A stretch of 64,000 bases of DNA from assembly GCF_019565455.1 (NCBI RefSeq), contig NZ_CP067377.1, forward strand, positions 1,550,001 to 1,614,000. The letters are read 5' to 3'. Below, piece by piece: positions 26,487 to 35,712 of the stretch. The number at the start of each line of letters is the position of its first letter. The first letter of the stretch is position 1. This DNA comes from Flavobacterium oreochromis. GTDB taxonomy: Bacteria; Bacteroidota; Bacteroidia; Flavobacteriales; Flavobacteriaceae. The notes beneath the pieces were generated by a model that had not been told where the DNA came from, made no database searches, and worked only from the letters and a program-made list of their open reading frames with translations. A program made the position numbers and the translations under genes.

Positions 26487-26861
26487 TTACATTTTTTTTG
26501 TGATGTCCTTTTTATATTTGTTTAATAAAGCTTTGGTCATTCCTAGGTTGGCTTTTCTTGAGTCAACCGCTAAGTATATGAAGTATTCATTATTATCGGA
26601 TATGTCTATGATGTGAATCTGACTTTTTAGATTGATCATAATATCTTCTATCTCTTCATTAAGACCAAGGGCATTTATAGCATTTAACTTAGCTTTTACG
26701 ACTTCTAGATTAAAGGCCGAAGCTAATTCAGGGTCAAAATCTGGATTTGTTGATAGTGTGTAATACGATATACCGCTTTTAATTTCTGCTATTGCTACTG
26801 CAATAAAACCTGGTACATTACTTTTTAAATCCTCACCGAATTGTTGTAAAAAATCTGACAT
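26487..26861 (-). CDS. Roadblock/LC7-like protein, tandem copy 4
   Basis: An intact 124-residue copy, MSDFLQQFGEDLKSNVPGF to KDITKKM. It is the most diverged of the four at the DNA level, with many third-position changes, but protein changes are few (DSRKANLG, NEEIEDIM). Strong protein conservation over synonymous change points to selection for function rather than very recent duplication. Confidence 0.75.
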   Translation of the reverse strand: MSDFLQQFGEDLKSNVPGFIAVAIAEIKSGISYYTLSTNPDFDPELASAFNLEVVKAKLNAINALGLNEEIEDIMINLKSQIHIIDISDNNEYFIYLAVDSRKANLGMTKALLNKYKKDITKKM

Positions 26862-27043
26862 AAGCGTGTGTTTTTGGTTAATATACTGTTAAATTTAATC
26901 AAAAAAACAGATATTTAAAAGTAATAATTAAACAATATTTATTTTTTATTTAATAATAATTCTGCTTAAGTTGTTAAAAGAGTGTGTTTTTGTAGGGGAA
27001 ACAGTTAAAAAAATGTATTTTGTTTTTCATGAAAAGTAATAAA

Positions 27044-27068
27044 AAAAGCCCCTATTTGAGGGGCTTTT
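27044..27068 (-). terminator. Terminator of the rplM-rpsI-rpsB-tsf operon
   Basis: AAAGCCCCT (27045-27053) and AGGGGCTTT (27059-27067), followed by a T-run on the minus strand, 24 bases after the tsf stop. Confidence 0.85.
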
Positions 27069-27091
27069 AAGTTATAGTGTTTTTTAGGAGA

Positions 27092-27915
27092 TTATCCTAA
27101 TGCAACTCTTTTGAAACCAGTAACAGTTAAGTTAGCATCAACTGTTTTAACATACTGAGCAACGCTCATAGAGCTGTCTTTAATGAAGTCTTGGTTTATT
27201 AAAGTATTGTCTTTAAAGAAACGGTTTAATTTACCTTTGGCAATATTGTCTAACATTGCTTCTGGTTTTCCTTCTGCTCTTAATTGGTCTTTTGCAATTT
27301 CAATTTCTTTTTCAATTAAAGCAGCGTCAACACCTTCTTCATTTAAAGCAATTGGATTCATTGCAGCAGCTTGCATAGAAACGCTTTTTGCAGCTTCTTC
27401 AGCACCGTCTACATTTGCAGATAAAGCTGTTAAAGTAGCAATTTTATTTCCAGCGTGGATATAAGAACCAATGAATGCGCCTTCTAATCTTTCGAAAGAA
27501 CCGATTTCAATTTTTTCACCGATTACACCTGTTTGTTCAATTAATTTGTCAGCTACAGTGATACCTCCAAAATCAGAAGCTAATAATTCTTCTTTAGTAG
27601 CGTATACTAAAGCTTGGTTTGCTAAATCAGTAGCTAATTTTACGAAACCTTCATTTTTTCCTACGAAGTCAGTTTCGCAGTTTAATGTAATAACTACACC
27701 AACTGTTTTATCTGCGTTTACAGCAGCAATAGCAGCTCCTTCAGTAGATTCTCTGTCAGAACGGTTAGCGGCTACTTTTTGACCTTTTTGCGTAAGTTTT
27801 CGATAGCTAAATCGAAGTCTCCATTAGCTTCAGTCAATGCTTTTTTACAGTCCATCATTCCGGCACCTGTAATTTGTCTTAATTTATTTACGTCTGCAGC
27901 AGTGATTGTTGACAT
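27092..27915 (-). CDS. tsf: Elongation factor Ts (frameshifted)
   Basis: About 274 residues after restoring one A in the run near 27787-27791 (…[16 protein letters not shown]…). The start [27 protein letters not shown] is the classic EF-Ts UBA-like N-terminus, followed by TEGA and the core [12 protein letters not shown]; the end is [11 protein letters not shown]. It exchanges GDP for GTP on EF-Tu. Essential gene, so the break is attributed to sequence error. Last gene of the operon, next to rpsB as in most bacteria. Confidence 0.95.
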
Positions 27916-28051
27916 ACTATTTTATTTTAATAAATTTAATAATTTTTAAAAAGTAAAAAATTCCAACCGGCTAACCCCAAATTCCAATTTTAATAAATTA
28001 TTAAATTAAATAATTCTGTGGAATTTGGAACTGCGATTGGAATTGGAAATA

Positions 28052-28810
28052 TTATTCTTCAGAAGTTGTAGCTGCAGGAGCTGCTTTTACTTCTTCAGTT
28101 GCTTCTACTTCTTTTTCTGAAGTTCTGTTAGATAAACCTTCAGTGATAGCAGCAGTTACTAATGATAAAACTTTATCAATAGATTTTGAAGCGTCATCAT
28201 TTGCAGGGATAACATAATCAACTTGACGAGGGTCAGAGTTAGTATCTACCATTGCAAATACAGGAATGTTTAATTTTTGAGCTTCTTTTACTGCGATGTG
28301 TTCAGCTTTGATATCAACTACAAATAATGCAGCTGGTAATCTTGACATATCAGCGATAGATCCTAAGTTTTTTTCTAACTTAGCACGTAAACGCTCGATT
28401 TGTAACTTTTCTTTTTAGATAAAGTGTCAAATGTACCGTCTTTCTTCATTCTGTCGATAGAAGCCATTTTTTTAACAGCTTTACGGATCGTAACGAAGTT
28501 AGTTAACATACCACCTGGCCATCTTTCAGTGATGTAAGGCATGTTAGCCGCTTTAGCTTTCTCAGCTACGATATCTTTTGCTTGTTTTTTGGTAGCAACG
28601 AATAAAATTTTTTCTACCAGATGCAGCGATTTTCTTTAAAGCTTCATTCGCTTCTTCAATTTTAGCTGCAGTTTTATATAGGTTGATAATGTGGATACCA
28701 TTACGCTCCATGTAGATGTAAGGAGCCATGTTTGGGTCCCACTTTCTAGTCATGTGTCCAAAGTGAACACCTGCTTCTAGTAATTCTTTAACTTCTACTT
28801 TATTTGCCAT
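28052..28810 (-). CDS. rpsB: 30S ribosomal protein S2 (two frameshifts)
   Basis: [33 protein letters not shown] is the S2 N-terminus and [39 protein letters not shown] the C-terminal half. The frame breaks near 28612 (after ASGRKNF) and near 28412 in a T5 run (…[13 protein letters not shown]… expected). Both are one-base losses in homopolymers. The tail after SNRT is Glu/Ala-rich, as often in Bacteroidota S2. Component of the small ribosomal subunit; a structured leader lies ahead of it. Confidence 0.94.
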
Positions 28811-28859
28811 TTTAGAAATAGTTTACGTTCTGTTGAATTAGCAATGTGTTTTAAATTTA

Positions 28860-28930
28860 GATTAGAATATATTCTGTAATCTTAACCCATTTAGATGCTA
28901 AACTAATCTCCGGCCTCAGCACGGAAAAGC
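28860..28930 (-). promoter_or_regulatory. Putative structured leader of rpsB
   Basis: On the minus strand three nested or adjacent stems are seen: TCCG/CGGA (28909-28912, 28922-28925), GATTAG/CTAATC (28860-28865, 28903-28908) and TTTAG/CTAAA (28890-28894, 28898-28902). This lies in the 157-base gap between rpsI and rpsB. It could be an S2 autoregulatory element; not matched to a known RNA family. Confidence 0.4.
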
Positions 28931-28967
28931 AACATAACTTAGTTTTTTTAATAAATAATAATAAATA

Positions 28968-29354
28968 TTAACGTTTAGAGAATTGGAATCTCTTACGAGC
29001 TTTCTTCTGACCGAATTTTTTACGTTCAACCATACGAGGATCACGAGTTAATAATCCTTCAGGCTTTAAGATAGCTCTGTTACCTTCTCCTACTTCACAC
29101 ATAGCACGAGCAATAGCCATACGTACAGCTTCTGCTTGACCTGTTGTACCACCACCATAAACGTTGATTTTTACGTCAAAGTTTGAAGCGTTGTCAGTCA
29201 TTGCTAATGGTTGCATAACTTTATACTGTAAAGTCGCAGTAGGGAAGTAAGTTTCAAATGCTTTTTTGTTTACAGTGATGTTTCCTGTACCTTCTGATAC
29301 ATAAACACGTGCCACAGCACATTTTCTTCTACCGATTTTGTGAATAACTCCCAT
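28968..29354 (-). CDS. rpsI: 30S ribosomal protein S9
   Basis: A 128-residue full-length S9: MGVIHKIGRRKCAVARVYVSEGTG, GGGTTGQAEAVRMAIARAM and the basic tail ending KKARKRFQFSKR, whose last residues reach the P-site tRNA. Its start codon overlaps the rplM stop codon region (29354), so translation is coupled. The frame is intact. Confidence 0.98.
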   Translation of the reverse strand: MGVIHKIGRRKCAVARVYVSEGTGNITVNKKAFETYFPTATLQYKVMQPLAMTDNASNFDVKINVYGGGTTGQAEAVRMAIARAMCEVGEGNRAILKPEGLLTRDPRMVERKKFGQKKARKRFQFSKR

Positions 29355-29809
29355 TACTTAAGATCGTTTAGGTTAACGGTTTTAGGTGTTTGAGCAGCAT
29401 GTTTGTGCCCTGGACCTACATTTACACTCAAATTACGGAATAATTGAGCACCTAATTTATTTTTAGGTAACATTCCTTTTACAGCTTTTTCTACTAATAA
29501 TGCAGGGTTTTTTTGTTGCATTACTTTTGCTGTTAATGTTCTTTGTCCTCCTGGGTAACCAGTGTGACGAACGTATACTTTATCGTCTAGTTTGTTACCA
29601 GTAAGGTTAATTTTTTCCGCGTTGATAATAATTACATTATCTCCACAGTCCACGTGTGGCGTATAACTTGGTTTGTACTTACCTCTTAAAAGCATAGCAA
29701 CTTTTGATGCAAGACGACCTAAGTTATGACCTTCAGCGTCTACAACAATCCACTGTTTATCTGCAGTGGCTTTGTTTGCTGATACTGTCTTGTAGCTTAA
29801 TGTGTTCAC
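29354..29809 (-). CDS. rplM: 50S ribosomal protein L13
   Basis: A 151-residue full-length L13: KQWIVVDAEGHNLGRLASKVA, LRGKYKPSYTPHVDCGDNVIIINA, and the VEKAVKGMLPKNKLG helix. First gene of the operon rplM-rpsI-rpsB-tsf on the minus strand. The frame is intact. Confidence 0.98.
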   Translation of the reverse strand: MNTLSYKTVSANKATADKQWIVVDAEGHNLGRLASKVAMLLRGKYKPSYTPHVDCGDNVIIINAEKINLTGNKLDDKVYVRHTGYPGGQRTLTAKVMQQKNPALLVEKAVKGMLPKNKLGAQLFRNLSVNVGPGHKHAAQTPKTVNLNDLK

Positions 29810-30097
29810 AATAATTACTTTTTAATTAAACATTCCATTCCCAATTAAGGGAGCGCAAAAGTACAATTATTTATTTATAAAGCAAATAGGATTGGTAATT
29901 TTCTTTTTTACTGCTTATCAAATAGTTGCAGTTTTTTACTATTGACTACCTTAATTCAGAGACTAATTTGCATTGTAACACAAACACAATACTTTGAGAT
30001 CAGAAGATCCTTATTTTAAAAAAACACCCTAAACTAACCACTTAACATCAACTATAAACGTCTGTTACAGTCTTTCATTTTTAAGAAGCGGATGATT

Positions 30098-30361
30098 TTA
30101 GTACACACTTACATCACTGTTCGAAATAATTAGCTTAAAAGGCAAACCAAAAGAATTGGTGCAAATATCACAGATTTCCACCGATTTGATAGCTTTGCAA
30201 TCATAAAAGATCTTTGAACCTTTTACAATTACCGCTGTACTAAAACTATAAACCAATGCACTAAAAGTATTAACCGATGTACGAAAAGTATAAACCGCTG
30301 TGCTAAAAGTATAAACCGCTGTATCTATTTTGAAAACCCTGTTACAAATTTTATACTTCAC
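30098..30361 (-). CDS. Doubtful 87-residue frame across a tandem repeat
   Basis: Encodes seven-residue repeats (TAVYTFS, TAVYTFR, TSVNTFS, ALVYSFS) from the 21-bp tandem repeat, then an unrelated tail with several Cys. No family match. Because 21 is a multiple of three the repeat is open in the frame by chance as well. Either a small repeat protein or non-coding. Confidence 0.25.
   Translation of the reverse strand: MKYKICNRVFKIDTAVYTFSTAVYTFRTSVNTFSALVYSFSTAVIVKGSKIFYDCKAIKSVEICDICTNSFGLPFKLIISNSDVSVY
30231..30321. repeat. 21-bp tandem repeat, four full copies and a partial one
   Basis: Units at 30231-30251, 30252-30272, 30273-30293, 30294-30314, then a partial copy to 30321. Consensus ACCGcTGtaCTAAAAGTATAA. 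The copies differ at one to four positions, so the array is not newly formed. Confidence 0.85.
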
Positions 30362-30421
30362 GGTTGTAAAAAAGAAAACCCCTACTGCAATTTTAAAAAC
30401 TACTTTAGGGGCTGTATGGCT

Positions 30422-31156
30422 TTATCTTACTTTAGAAAACTCGATGGCGCTTACTTGTTTGTATTGCGGACTGTTGGCACCAAAAATACTTTTTATATAC
30501 AGTTTTACTTCTTTGGCAGTTTGTATTAACCCTGCTAAAGGACTATAAAGTGTTTGGTTTCTATCAATCATTGCATTGCTATATTGCGTATAGCTATTGA
30601 TTAAATTGGTGTTTTTGGTTTGCAAAGCCCCTAATTTGGTTTGTAGCGAAGCCACTTGTAATTCCGTTTCGTTTGGATTGTATGCGGTGTTTTGTTCTAA
30701 AACCTGAATTAGATTAGCGAAATGGTCTATCAGGCGGTCGTAAGATTGTTGTGATGTAGAAATACTGGTGGTCGTTGGTGGATTTTCAGTATTGGCTTTT
30801 GCGCTATTGGTACTTTTACTATTGGAACCCTGTATTTTTTTGTTGACTGCTTTTGCATCGGCTAGGGCTAAATTATCGGCACCTGAAACGGCAAAAGCAT
30901 TGATAATTTTTGTAGCCAAGGGTTTGAGGTCTGAAAAACTGGTTTTTCGGTCGTTAGTCGCATTATCAAAACTGGTTTTTGCGGTTTTGACCGATGCTAT
31001 TTTTTCGTTTGCGGTTTGATACAGACTTTGCAATTGTGGAATTTTAAGGCTGTCTTTGGTTGGATTGTAAGTGGCGCCGTAGCCTTGACAAAATGAAATT
31101 AAATCTTGAAAATTTGCAACATTTTTTGCGTGTCCTGTTTCTGATGTGGATGCCAT
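30422..31156 (-). CDS. Duplicated helical protein of unknown function
   Basis: A 244-residue protein from ATG 31156 (MASTSETGHAKNVAN); an upstream ATG at 31180 would add eight residues. No signal peptide or membrane segment. It holds two related halves: YNPTKDSLKIPQLQSLYQTA with NDRKTSFSDLKPLATKIINAF, and YNPNETELQVASLQTKLGAL with IDRNQTLYSPLAGLIQTAKEV, linked by a Ser/Thr/Asn-rich hinge. Both halves look like long alpha-helical hairpins. It is more GC-rich than its neighbours. Function unknown; it is at the edge of the accessory patch. Confidence 0.7.
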   Translation of the reverse strand: MASTSETGHAKNVANFQDLISFCQGYGATYNPTKDSLKIPQLQSLYQTANEKIASVKTAKTSFDNATNDRKTSFSDLKPLATKIINAFAVSGADNLALADAKAVNKKIQGSNSKSTNSAKANTENPPTTTSISTSQQSYDRLIDHFANLIQVLEQNTAYNPNETELQVASLQTKLGALQTKNTNLINSYTQYSNAMIDRNQTLYSPLAGLIQTAKEVKLYIKSIFGANSPQYKQVSAIEFSKVR

Positions 31157-31180
31157 AGTTTTAGTTTTTAAGTTTTGCAT

Positions 31181-31680
31181 ATTAGGATTTAAAAATATGA
31201 ATTTATTTACATTTTTAAAATAAATACTTGGCTTACAGACAAAAAATATTGTGCTATTTTAGAAGGCTTGTTGACTTAATTTGTTTAGTTATGCATCCTA
31301 GAGATTCGTGCGCAACGTCCTTACCTTAAAGGAACTTAATTCAACTAGTTATTTCTATTTCAGACCTAACAGGTTTTTAAAAGCTGTTAGATCTCACTAA
31401 ACTGGGATTAGGATATTTATCAACTTAATGACATCCGTTACACGGGAACTGAGAGTATAAACCTGCGCCATCTGTTTTGGCTTGTTTTCATATACAGTGC
31501 GCCTAACTGTTGTGCCACGATTTACAAAATCGCGCTAACGTTTGTGTTGAGAATAACTTTGTGTTATTACTGCGCGATCTGGTCGGTGGTGTGAGAGGCT
31601 CTCCTTGTTCTTAACGTGCAGGGTAGTCTACTCAAATAGGTAATATTGTTCTACTAACTCTGTAATGAACATAATATTCT
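31181..31680. other. 500-base region without a gene, GC-richer than flanks
   Basis: No coding frame was recognised. It contains GCCTAAC (31501-31507) and GCGCTAACG (31532-31540) motifs about 30 bases apart, similar to the TAACG motifs seen at the inverted repeat of 32.3 kb. Base composition departs from the chromosome around it. Confidence 0.35.
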
Positions 31681-32230
31681 TTAAGGCTTTAGTATAGTTA
31701 ACGGTTTAAAATTTTTATTATCCAAAGCAATTAGGTTTTCGTTTTTCAGAATGTAATATTTTTGTGTGAAAAGACTATCTGTAATATTAGTGATGTCGTT
31801 TTCTTTTAAAAATATTTCCTTGCCTTTTTCTTATAATTTCCTTTTTTGTAATCAGCACCATGCTGATATTGAATTTTTATTTCAAAAGTATTATCGTCAA
31901 ATAAGGTTATTAATGAACCTTTTGATTCTTCCATAATAGCTTTCAAATATATATTCTTATGGAAGTTTTGTTTCCATAAATATGCTGATAATGTAAAAAT
32001 AAGTGGAATAAATAATAAGTAAATGTATTTGTTTTGTAGATGTTTTTTTGTCCAATTAATAAAAATCAATGATAGAGTAAAGTAAATGAAAAACAAGAAA
32101 GGGTTTAAAAATAAATCATAAACAGTTGCAGTATAGTTTCCAAAAGTAGAATTAAGAAGAATAATTAAAATGCCAATAAATATTATTGAGATTATAAGTG
32201 TTATTTTGAATATATAATTATTTTTTTCAA
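31681..32230 (-). CDS. Small membrane protein of unknown function (frameshifted, start unclear)
   Basis: Two or three hydrophobic segments (TLIISIIFIGILIILL, FLFFIYFTLSLIF, YLLFIPLIFTLSAYLW) are followed by a short soluble part SLITLFDDNTFEIKIQYQHG. A one-base change near 31829 breaks the frame; beyond it the protein continues KEIFLKENDITNITDSLF to KPLTILKP with stop at 31681. There is no ATG at the N-terminus; a TTG at 32230 is possible. Not recognised. Confidence 0.45.
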
Positions 32231-32284
32231 TTTAAATATTTTTTTGTAAAATTTAGTCAATCTTTTCCGTTTTTTTTTCAATAT

Positions 32285-32415
32285 CGCCTAACGTTTTGCT
32301 GCTTGGCGATGTGGCAGCTTTTCAAGTAGAGTACGAGTAGAAAGTGTAATCTTCACTTTAAACACCAAATTGTCTTAGAAGCATTTCGGCCGTCATATTG
32401 CTAAACCACTGTGCC
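32285..32415. repeat. Decayed attC-like imperfect inverted repeat
   Basis: GCCTAACGTTTTGCTGCTTGG, continuing GCGATGTGGCAGC, lies at 32286-32319. A diverged inverse copy (CGGCCGTCATATTGCTAAACCACTG) lies at about 32388-32412. Differences are mostly transitions. Such elements recur between orphan genes in Flavobacteriia and have the geometry of integron attC sites, but no integrase is in the window. Confidence 0.4.
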
Positions 32416-32439
32416 TGTTGCACAACTCAAATATACTAT

Positions 32440-33000
32440 TTTTTGTATATTTAATTATACAAGTCACAAAGAGATTTACCCCCAAGTTATTTACCACAGT
32501 CAATTTAGGCAAAGGATAATTTTTACAGAACTTTAGAAGAATCCATAGATTTTCATTTTTTACGAAAAGCCACGTAAGGCTATTATGGTACAGAAGGTCA
32601 GGAAAGCATTGATCCTGTGGTGTTTTCAAGATTTTATTGATTGGTTATTTAAACAATATTGATAGTGATACAGGACTGATTTCCTTATTACTCAGATAGT
32701 TTGTCTATCCGATTATTTTTAGGCTACGATATTGATAAAGAATTACCTTGTCACAGTACCATTAGCCCACCTATCGAAGCAGTGAACCCGACTGTAAAAA
32801 CTGTCCCTTAAGAGCTTAATGTTGTGGAAAAACCACCAAGTTCAAAAGATAGACGACAGCATACACAAGGAATACTACCATAAAACGCATCAAAAACTGA
32901 CCCGAAATGCTGATTATGCCAAGAATATAGCAAGTTACTTTGAGTGCCTAAAAATAAAACCTCTTTTAAAACCTTTTAAAAGAGGTTTTAAGATATGCTT
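32440..33000 (+). pseudogene. Decayed IS1182-like transposase, remnant 1
   Basis: Over several frames the plus strand reads YGTEGQESIDPVVF, KILLIGYLNNIDSD and LGYDIDKELPCHSTIS, matching the N-terminal region of IS1182-family transposases (the LGYD-DEELPWHSTISRTR motif). Stop codons and frame changes are frequent and the catalytic DDE core is not found, so it is inactive. A later stretch, QVQKIDDSIHKEYYHKTHQ, may be from the same element. The minus-strand frame at 32393-32629 is a shadow of this remnant. Confidence 0.6.
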
Positions 33001-33089
33001 TTTTGAAGTTTTATTTTAAAAATGGTAGTTGTACAACAGTTACTGCGGTTAGTAGTAGTGTTTATTCTATCTCGATTTTGATTTTAGTT

Positions 33090-33464
33090 TTAAAGAAAAA
33101 ACCGTGTTTGTTTTTTTTTCAAAAGATTTTTTATTGAGTTTTCAGTTTTATATATGGTTTTAATTTCTTGAGTTTCAATTTCAATACTTTTTACTGATTT
33201 AGTTACTTCTTCAATACTAATATCAGACCACTCTCCAATTCCAAAATGAATGTTAGCTGTATCTTTTGACTTTAAATTAAAAACGATTGAATCACCAGTT
33301 GCTATTTCTTCTAAATCAAAACTTTCAACTTTTGATTTTAAATTTAATCTCACTTTAGCTATTGAATCACTATTATTAATAAAATCAATGTAGTGGGGTG
33401 GGTCACAACTTGTAATTATAATAGCAAATAATGTGAGGACTAAAAGTTTAAGTTTTATTTTCAT
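33090..33464 (-). CDS. Small lipoprotein of unknown function
   Basis: A 124-residue frame. MKIKLKLLVLTLFAIIITSC is a lipoprotein signal with Cys20; the mature part is a single domain (HYIDFINNSDSIAKVRLNLKSK, GDSIVFNLKSK) of likely beta structure. The last residues (KKKQTRFFL) come after a poly-A run and may be altered by a sequence error. It sits between two transposase remnants. Not recognised. Confidence 0.6.
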   Translation of the reverse strand: MKIKLKLLVLTLFAIIITSCDPPHYIDFINNSDSIAKVRLNLKSKVESFDLEEIATGDSIVFNLKSKDTANIHFGIGEWSDISIEEVTKSVKSIEIETQEIKTIYKTENSIKNLLKKKQTRFFL

Positions 33465-33599
33465 TAACTCAATATTTTTTGTTCCTGATACTTATAGACT
33501 TCGTTTTTTTAACATTACTTCTAACGTCAGTCTGTGAAAAAACTTCACAAACTCTGTCAAATATAGCTAAAATAGTTTGTTGAAAAAATTAAGTTTTAG

Positions 33600-34160
33600 C
33601 ATTTTTAAATAGGCAACACATCCAAGGAATCTCCCGTAATCAGTTACATTTGTTCAGCTTAGAAGACAAAATAAGCTTTGATAATCCTGTATGTTTTATA
33701 GAAGCATTTGTAGAGTTTATTGATCTTGAAAAAATTGGATTTACGCCCGTTACTTTAAAAAACCGAAGTGTTTCTTAAAATCTATTTATATGGATATTTA
33801 AACAACATGCGTAGCTCAAGAAAGTTAGAAAAGAATATATTCGCAATATCGAAATGCAGTGGCTTTTCGATACAAACAGCGGTTGATAGCATACATAACT
33901 TAGTAGTTGCCACTCACACCATTAATCGAAAGGACAAAAATACACTTTTAACCATAGCTTTGGAAGCCAAAGAAAACCTAGAAGCAGTTACCTTTTACCG
34001 TTTTAGACGACAAAGGCTATCACACAGGAAGAGAGATAGAAACCTGCACAAATAACAACATCACCACGATTGTAGCTCAACCTGACCAAGAAAATAATAA
34101 TGAAAAGGATACACAGCCTGATTATGTTGGTTTACAGCATCAAACGAACAATTAATATAT
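33600..34160 (+). pseudogene. Decayed IS1182-like transposase, remnant 2
   Basis: Reads NRQHIQGISRNQLHLFSLEDKI, then FIEAFVEFIDLEKIGF and, in another frame, LKIYLYGYLNNMRSSRKLEK (the IS1182 N-terminal domain). This is followed by FSIQTAVDSIHNLVVATHTINRKDKN and LDDKGYHTGREIE from the catalytic half. The parts are out of frame and an internal segment is missing between the SSRKLEK and FSIQTAVD blocks. It is distinct from remnant 1, so two elements entered this patch. Confidence 0.7.
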
Positions 34161-34249
34161 TAGGAGTTCCCGATTTGATAGCCAAATGTAAGGCTTGGAA
34201 ATCACCTTACAAGAAGAAGTTCTTGTTTCAATCGGTTTCATTCAACATC

Positions 34250-34284
34250 GGTTTCATCGTTCGTGCTTAGCACGCAACGAAACC
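34250..34284. repeat. Imperfect hairpin next to transposase remnant 2
   Basis: GGTTTCATCGTTCGTGC (34250-34266) against GCACGCAACGAAACC (34270-34284). May be an insertion-sequence-linked inverted repeat or a terminator for the gene at 34312-35160 (minus strand). Confidence 0.45.
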
Positions 34285-34311
34285 TTAGTGTTAGCACCAG
34301 TTTTTTATTTT

Positions 34312-35160
34312 TCATTGGTTTGGTCTTTTAGTGGCTTCTTTTAGTCCAATATTTGTTAAAGCACCTAAACCGAAACTTATCAGCGTAGTGATTATTTTCT
34401 TTTTCCTTGCAATTCTACGGTATCCTTTATCAAAGTTTTTATCGCCTGATTTATTAATACTTGGCGGAAACAAATCAATTGTTAGTGTTGTAACTGCACC
34501 AAGTTGCAAATCTAAAGCAGTCATAGTAAATGGTACAACATAATTTAGGAAGGGTATTTGATAATTTTCTTTTGCGTTAATTTTTCCTAATTCAAATCTT
34601 CTTTCGGCAGATGTGTTTAAACCAAGTGAAAAACAACTATTTGGTGAGGTATTAAAATTACCAGACCACTTAAATCCTGCATTGTCCTTCGCAATATAAC
34701 TATGACTTCCGCTTGTTATAGGAAGTTTTATTGTGCCGTCTTGTCCACAATTAGGAGTTCCTGTTTTGAAATGGCTTTCTAAATAACCTGCATAAACTCC
34801 ATCAATCCAAATTTTTATATAACCAGATTCACCGTAATTTGAATACACACTAACAGAAGAATTTAATTCTTTGTATGTATTTGTGTTCGAATTGTTGTTA
34901 TTAGAATAATTATAATTTGTTTTTGTATTATATTCATAATCTGGCGTTATGGTTCCGCGTTTGCCAGTCCAAGGATTGATATTAGGACGAGTTGAGTAAT
35001 TGTCGGTATTTGTGTTATTAGGATTAGTTCGGTTATATGGCTCAACATAAGTTCCGTTACTTTTATAGTAACCTCTAACACTATTGTAATTCGGATTTAC
35101 TTGCGCAATAAATGTTGTAAAAGTGAAAATTAAAAATAGTAAGTAAATGTTTTTTCTCAT
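34312..35160 (-). CDS. Secreted protein with Asn/Thr-rich NPxTG repeats
   Basis: A 282-residue protein. Signal peptide MRKNIYLLFLIFTFTTFIAQ; then VRGYYKSNGTYVEPYNRT, STRPNINPWTGKRGT, an Asn/Thr/Tyr-rich linker, a domain around SGYIKIWIDGVYAGYLESHFKTGTPNCG (about 110-185), and a hydrophobic C-terminal third with a basic tail. The N-terminal GYYRSNGT...NPxTGxxG pattern is frequent in Bacteroidota secreted proteins of unknown role. Frame intact although neighbours are decayed. Confidence 0.65.
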   Translation of the reverse strand: MRKNIYLLFLIFTFTTFIAQVNPNYNSVRGYYKSNGTYVEPYNRTNPNNTNTDNYSTRPNINPWTGKRGTITPDYEYNTKTNYNYSNNNNSNTNTYKELNSSVSVYSNYGESGYIKIWIDGVYAGYLESHFKTGTPNCGQDGTIKLPITSGSHSYIAKDNAGFKWSGNFNTSPNSCFSLGLNTSAERRFELGKINAKENYQIPFLNYVVPFTMTALDLQLGAVTTLTIDLFPPSINKSGDKNFDKGYRRIARKKKIITTLISFGLGALTNIGLKEATKRPNQ

Positions 35161-35712
35161 ATAGGTTTTTAAAAAATATCTGCTAACTCATAAATAGATG
35201 AATCTTATTTATTTCTTTGTTTATTGATTTTATTGAAACCATACTAAAAACGAAGTTCGCTTTTCGTATTGTTTCTCATTTCAAAAATAGAAATTTAAAA
35301 TTATAACATATATAATTTTTCAAAGAGCAAATCTAAAGGCTCCCCAAATTCTTTCGCGTGGATCAAGTAAACAAATTTAATCCATAAGCTTTCTAACAAC
35401 CAACTGTAATTTAACTATGAATGGCTCTTGCTTTTTTATTAGAATCCTCTCTTACATAATAAAACCAGCAACTCTTTTAAAATTGCTGGTTTTGTTTTAT
35501 CTAGAAGGCACACGAAACAGATTAGTGTATCGGTTGTGAAGCAAATCACATAATTTTGATTCTGAGATTCCCCTAGCTTTAAAGTCATAAACTGAGTGTT
35601 GGTTCTTTGTTTTTCTGAAGAGACTCTTTCTTTACGGACGCAAAACTTTACACTTTCAAACTTTATAATTTGTGACTTTAGACTTACACAAATTCACATT
35701 AAACGATACTTT
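35161..35712. other. 552-base region without a gene
   Basis: Contains one good hairpin (35461-35493) and otherwise no gene or known element. Confidence 0.5.
35461..35495. terminator. Terminator-like hairpin
   Basis: AAAACCAGCAA (35461-35471) with TTGCTGGTTTT (35483-35493) and T-rich tails on both sides. The nearest candidate is polA, which ends 218 bases away on the minus strand. Confidence 0.6.

Noticed and set aside
24350..26861. The Roadblock-like array as a CRISPR or satellite repeat
   Set aside because: Units are 124-codon genes with separate promoters and terminators, with mostly synonymous differences.
27183..27782. Plus-strand frames of 93 and 103 residues
   Set aside because: Shadows of tsf on the other strand.
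30330..31019. Plus-strand frames opposite the duplicated helical protein
   Set aside because: Hydrophobic composition arises from the antisense of a Lys/Asn/Thr-rich gene; no start context or family.
32393..32629. Minus-strand 78-residue frame
   Set aside because: Antisense to transposase remnant 1, no family likeness.
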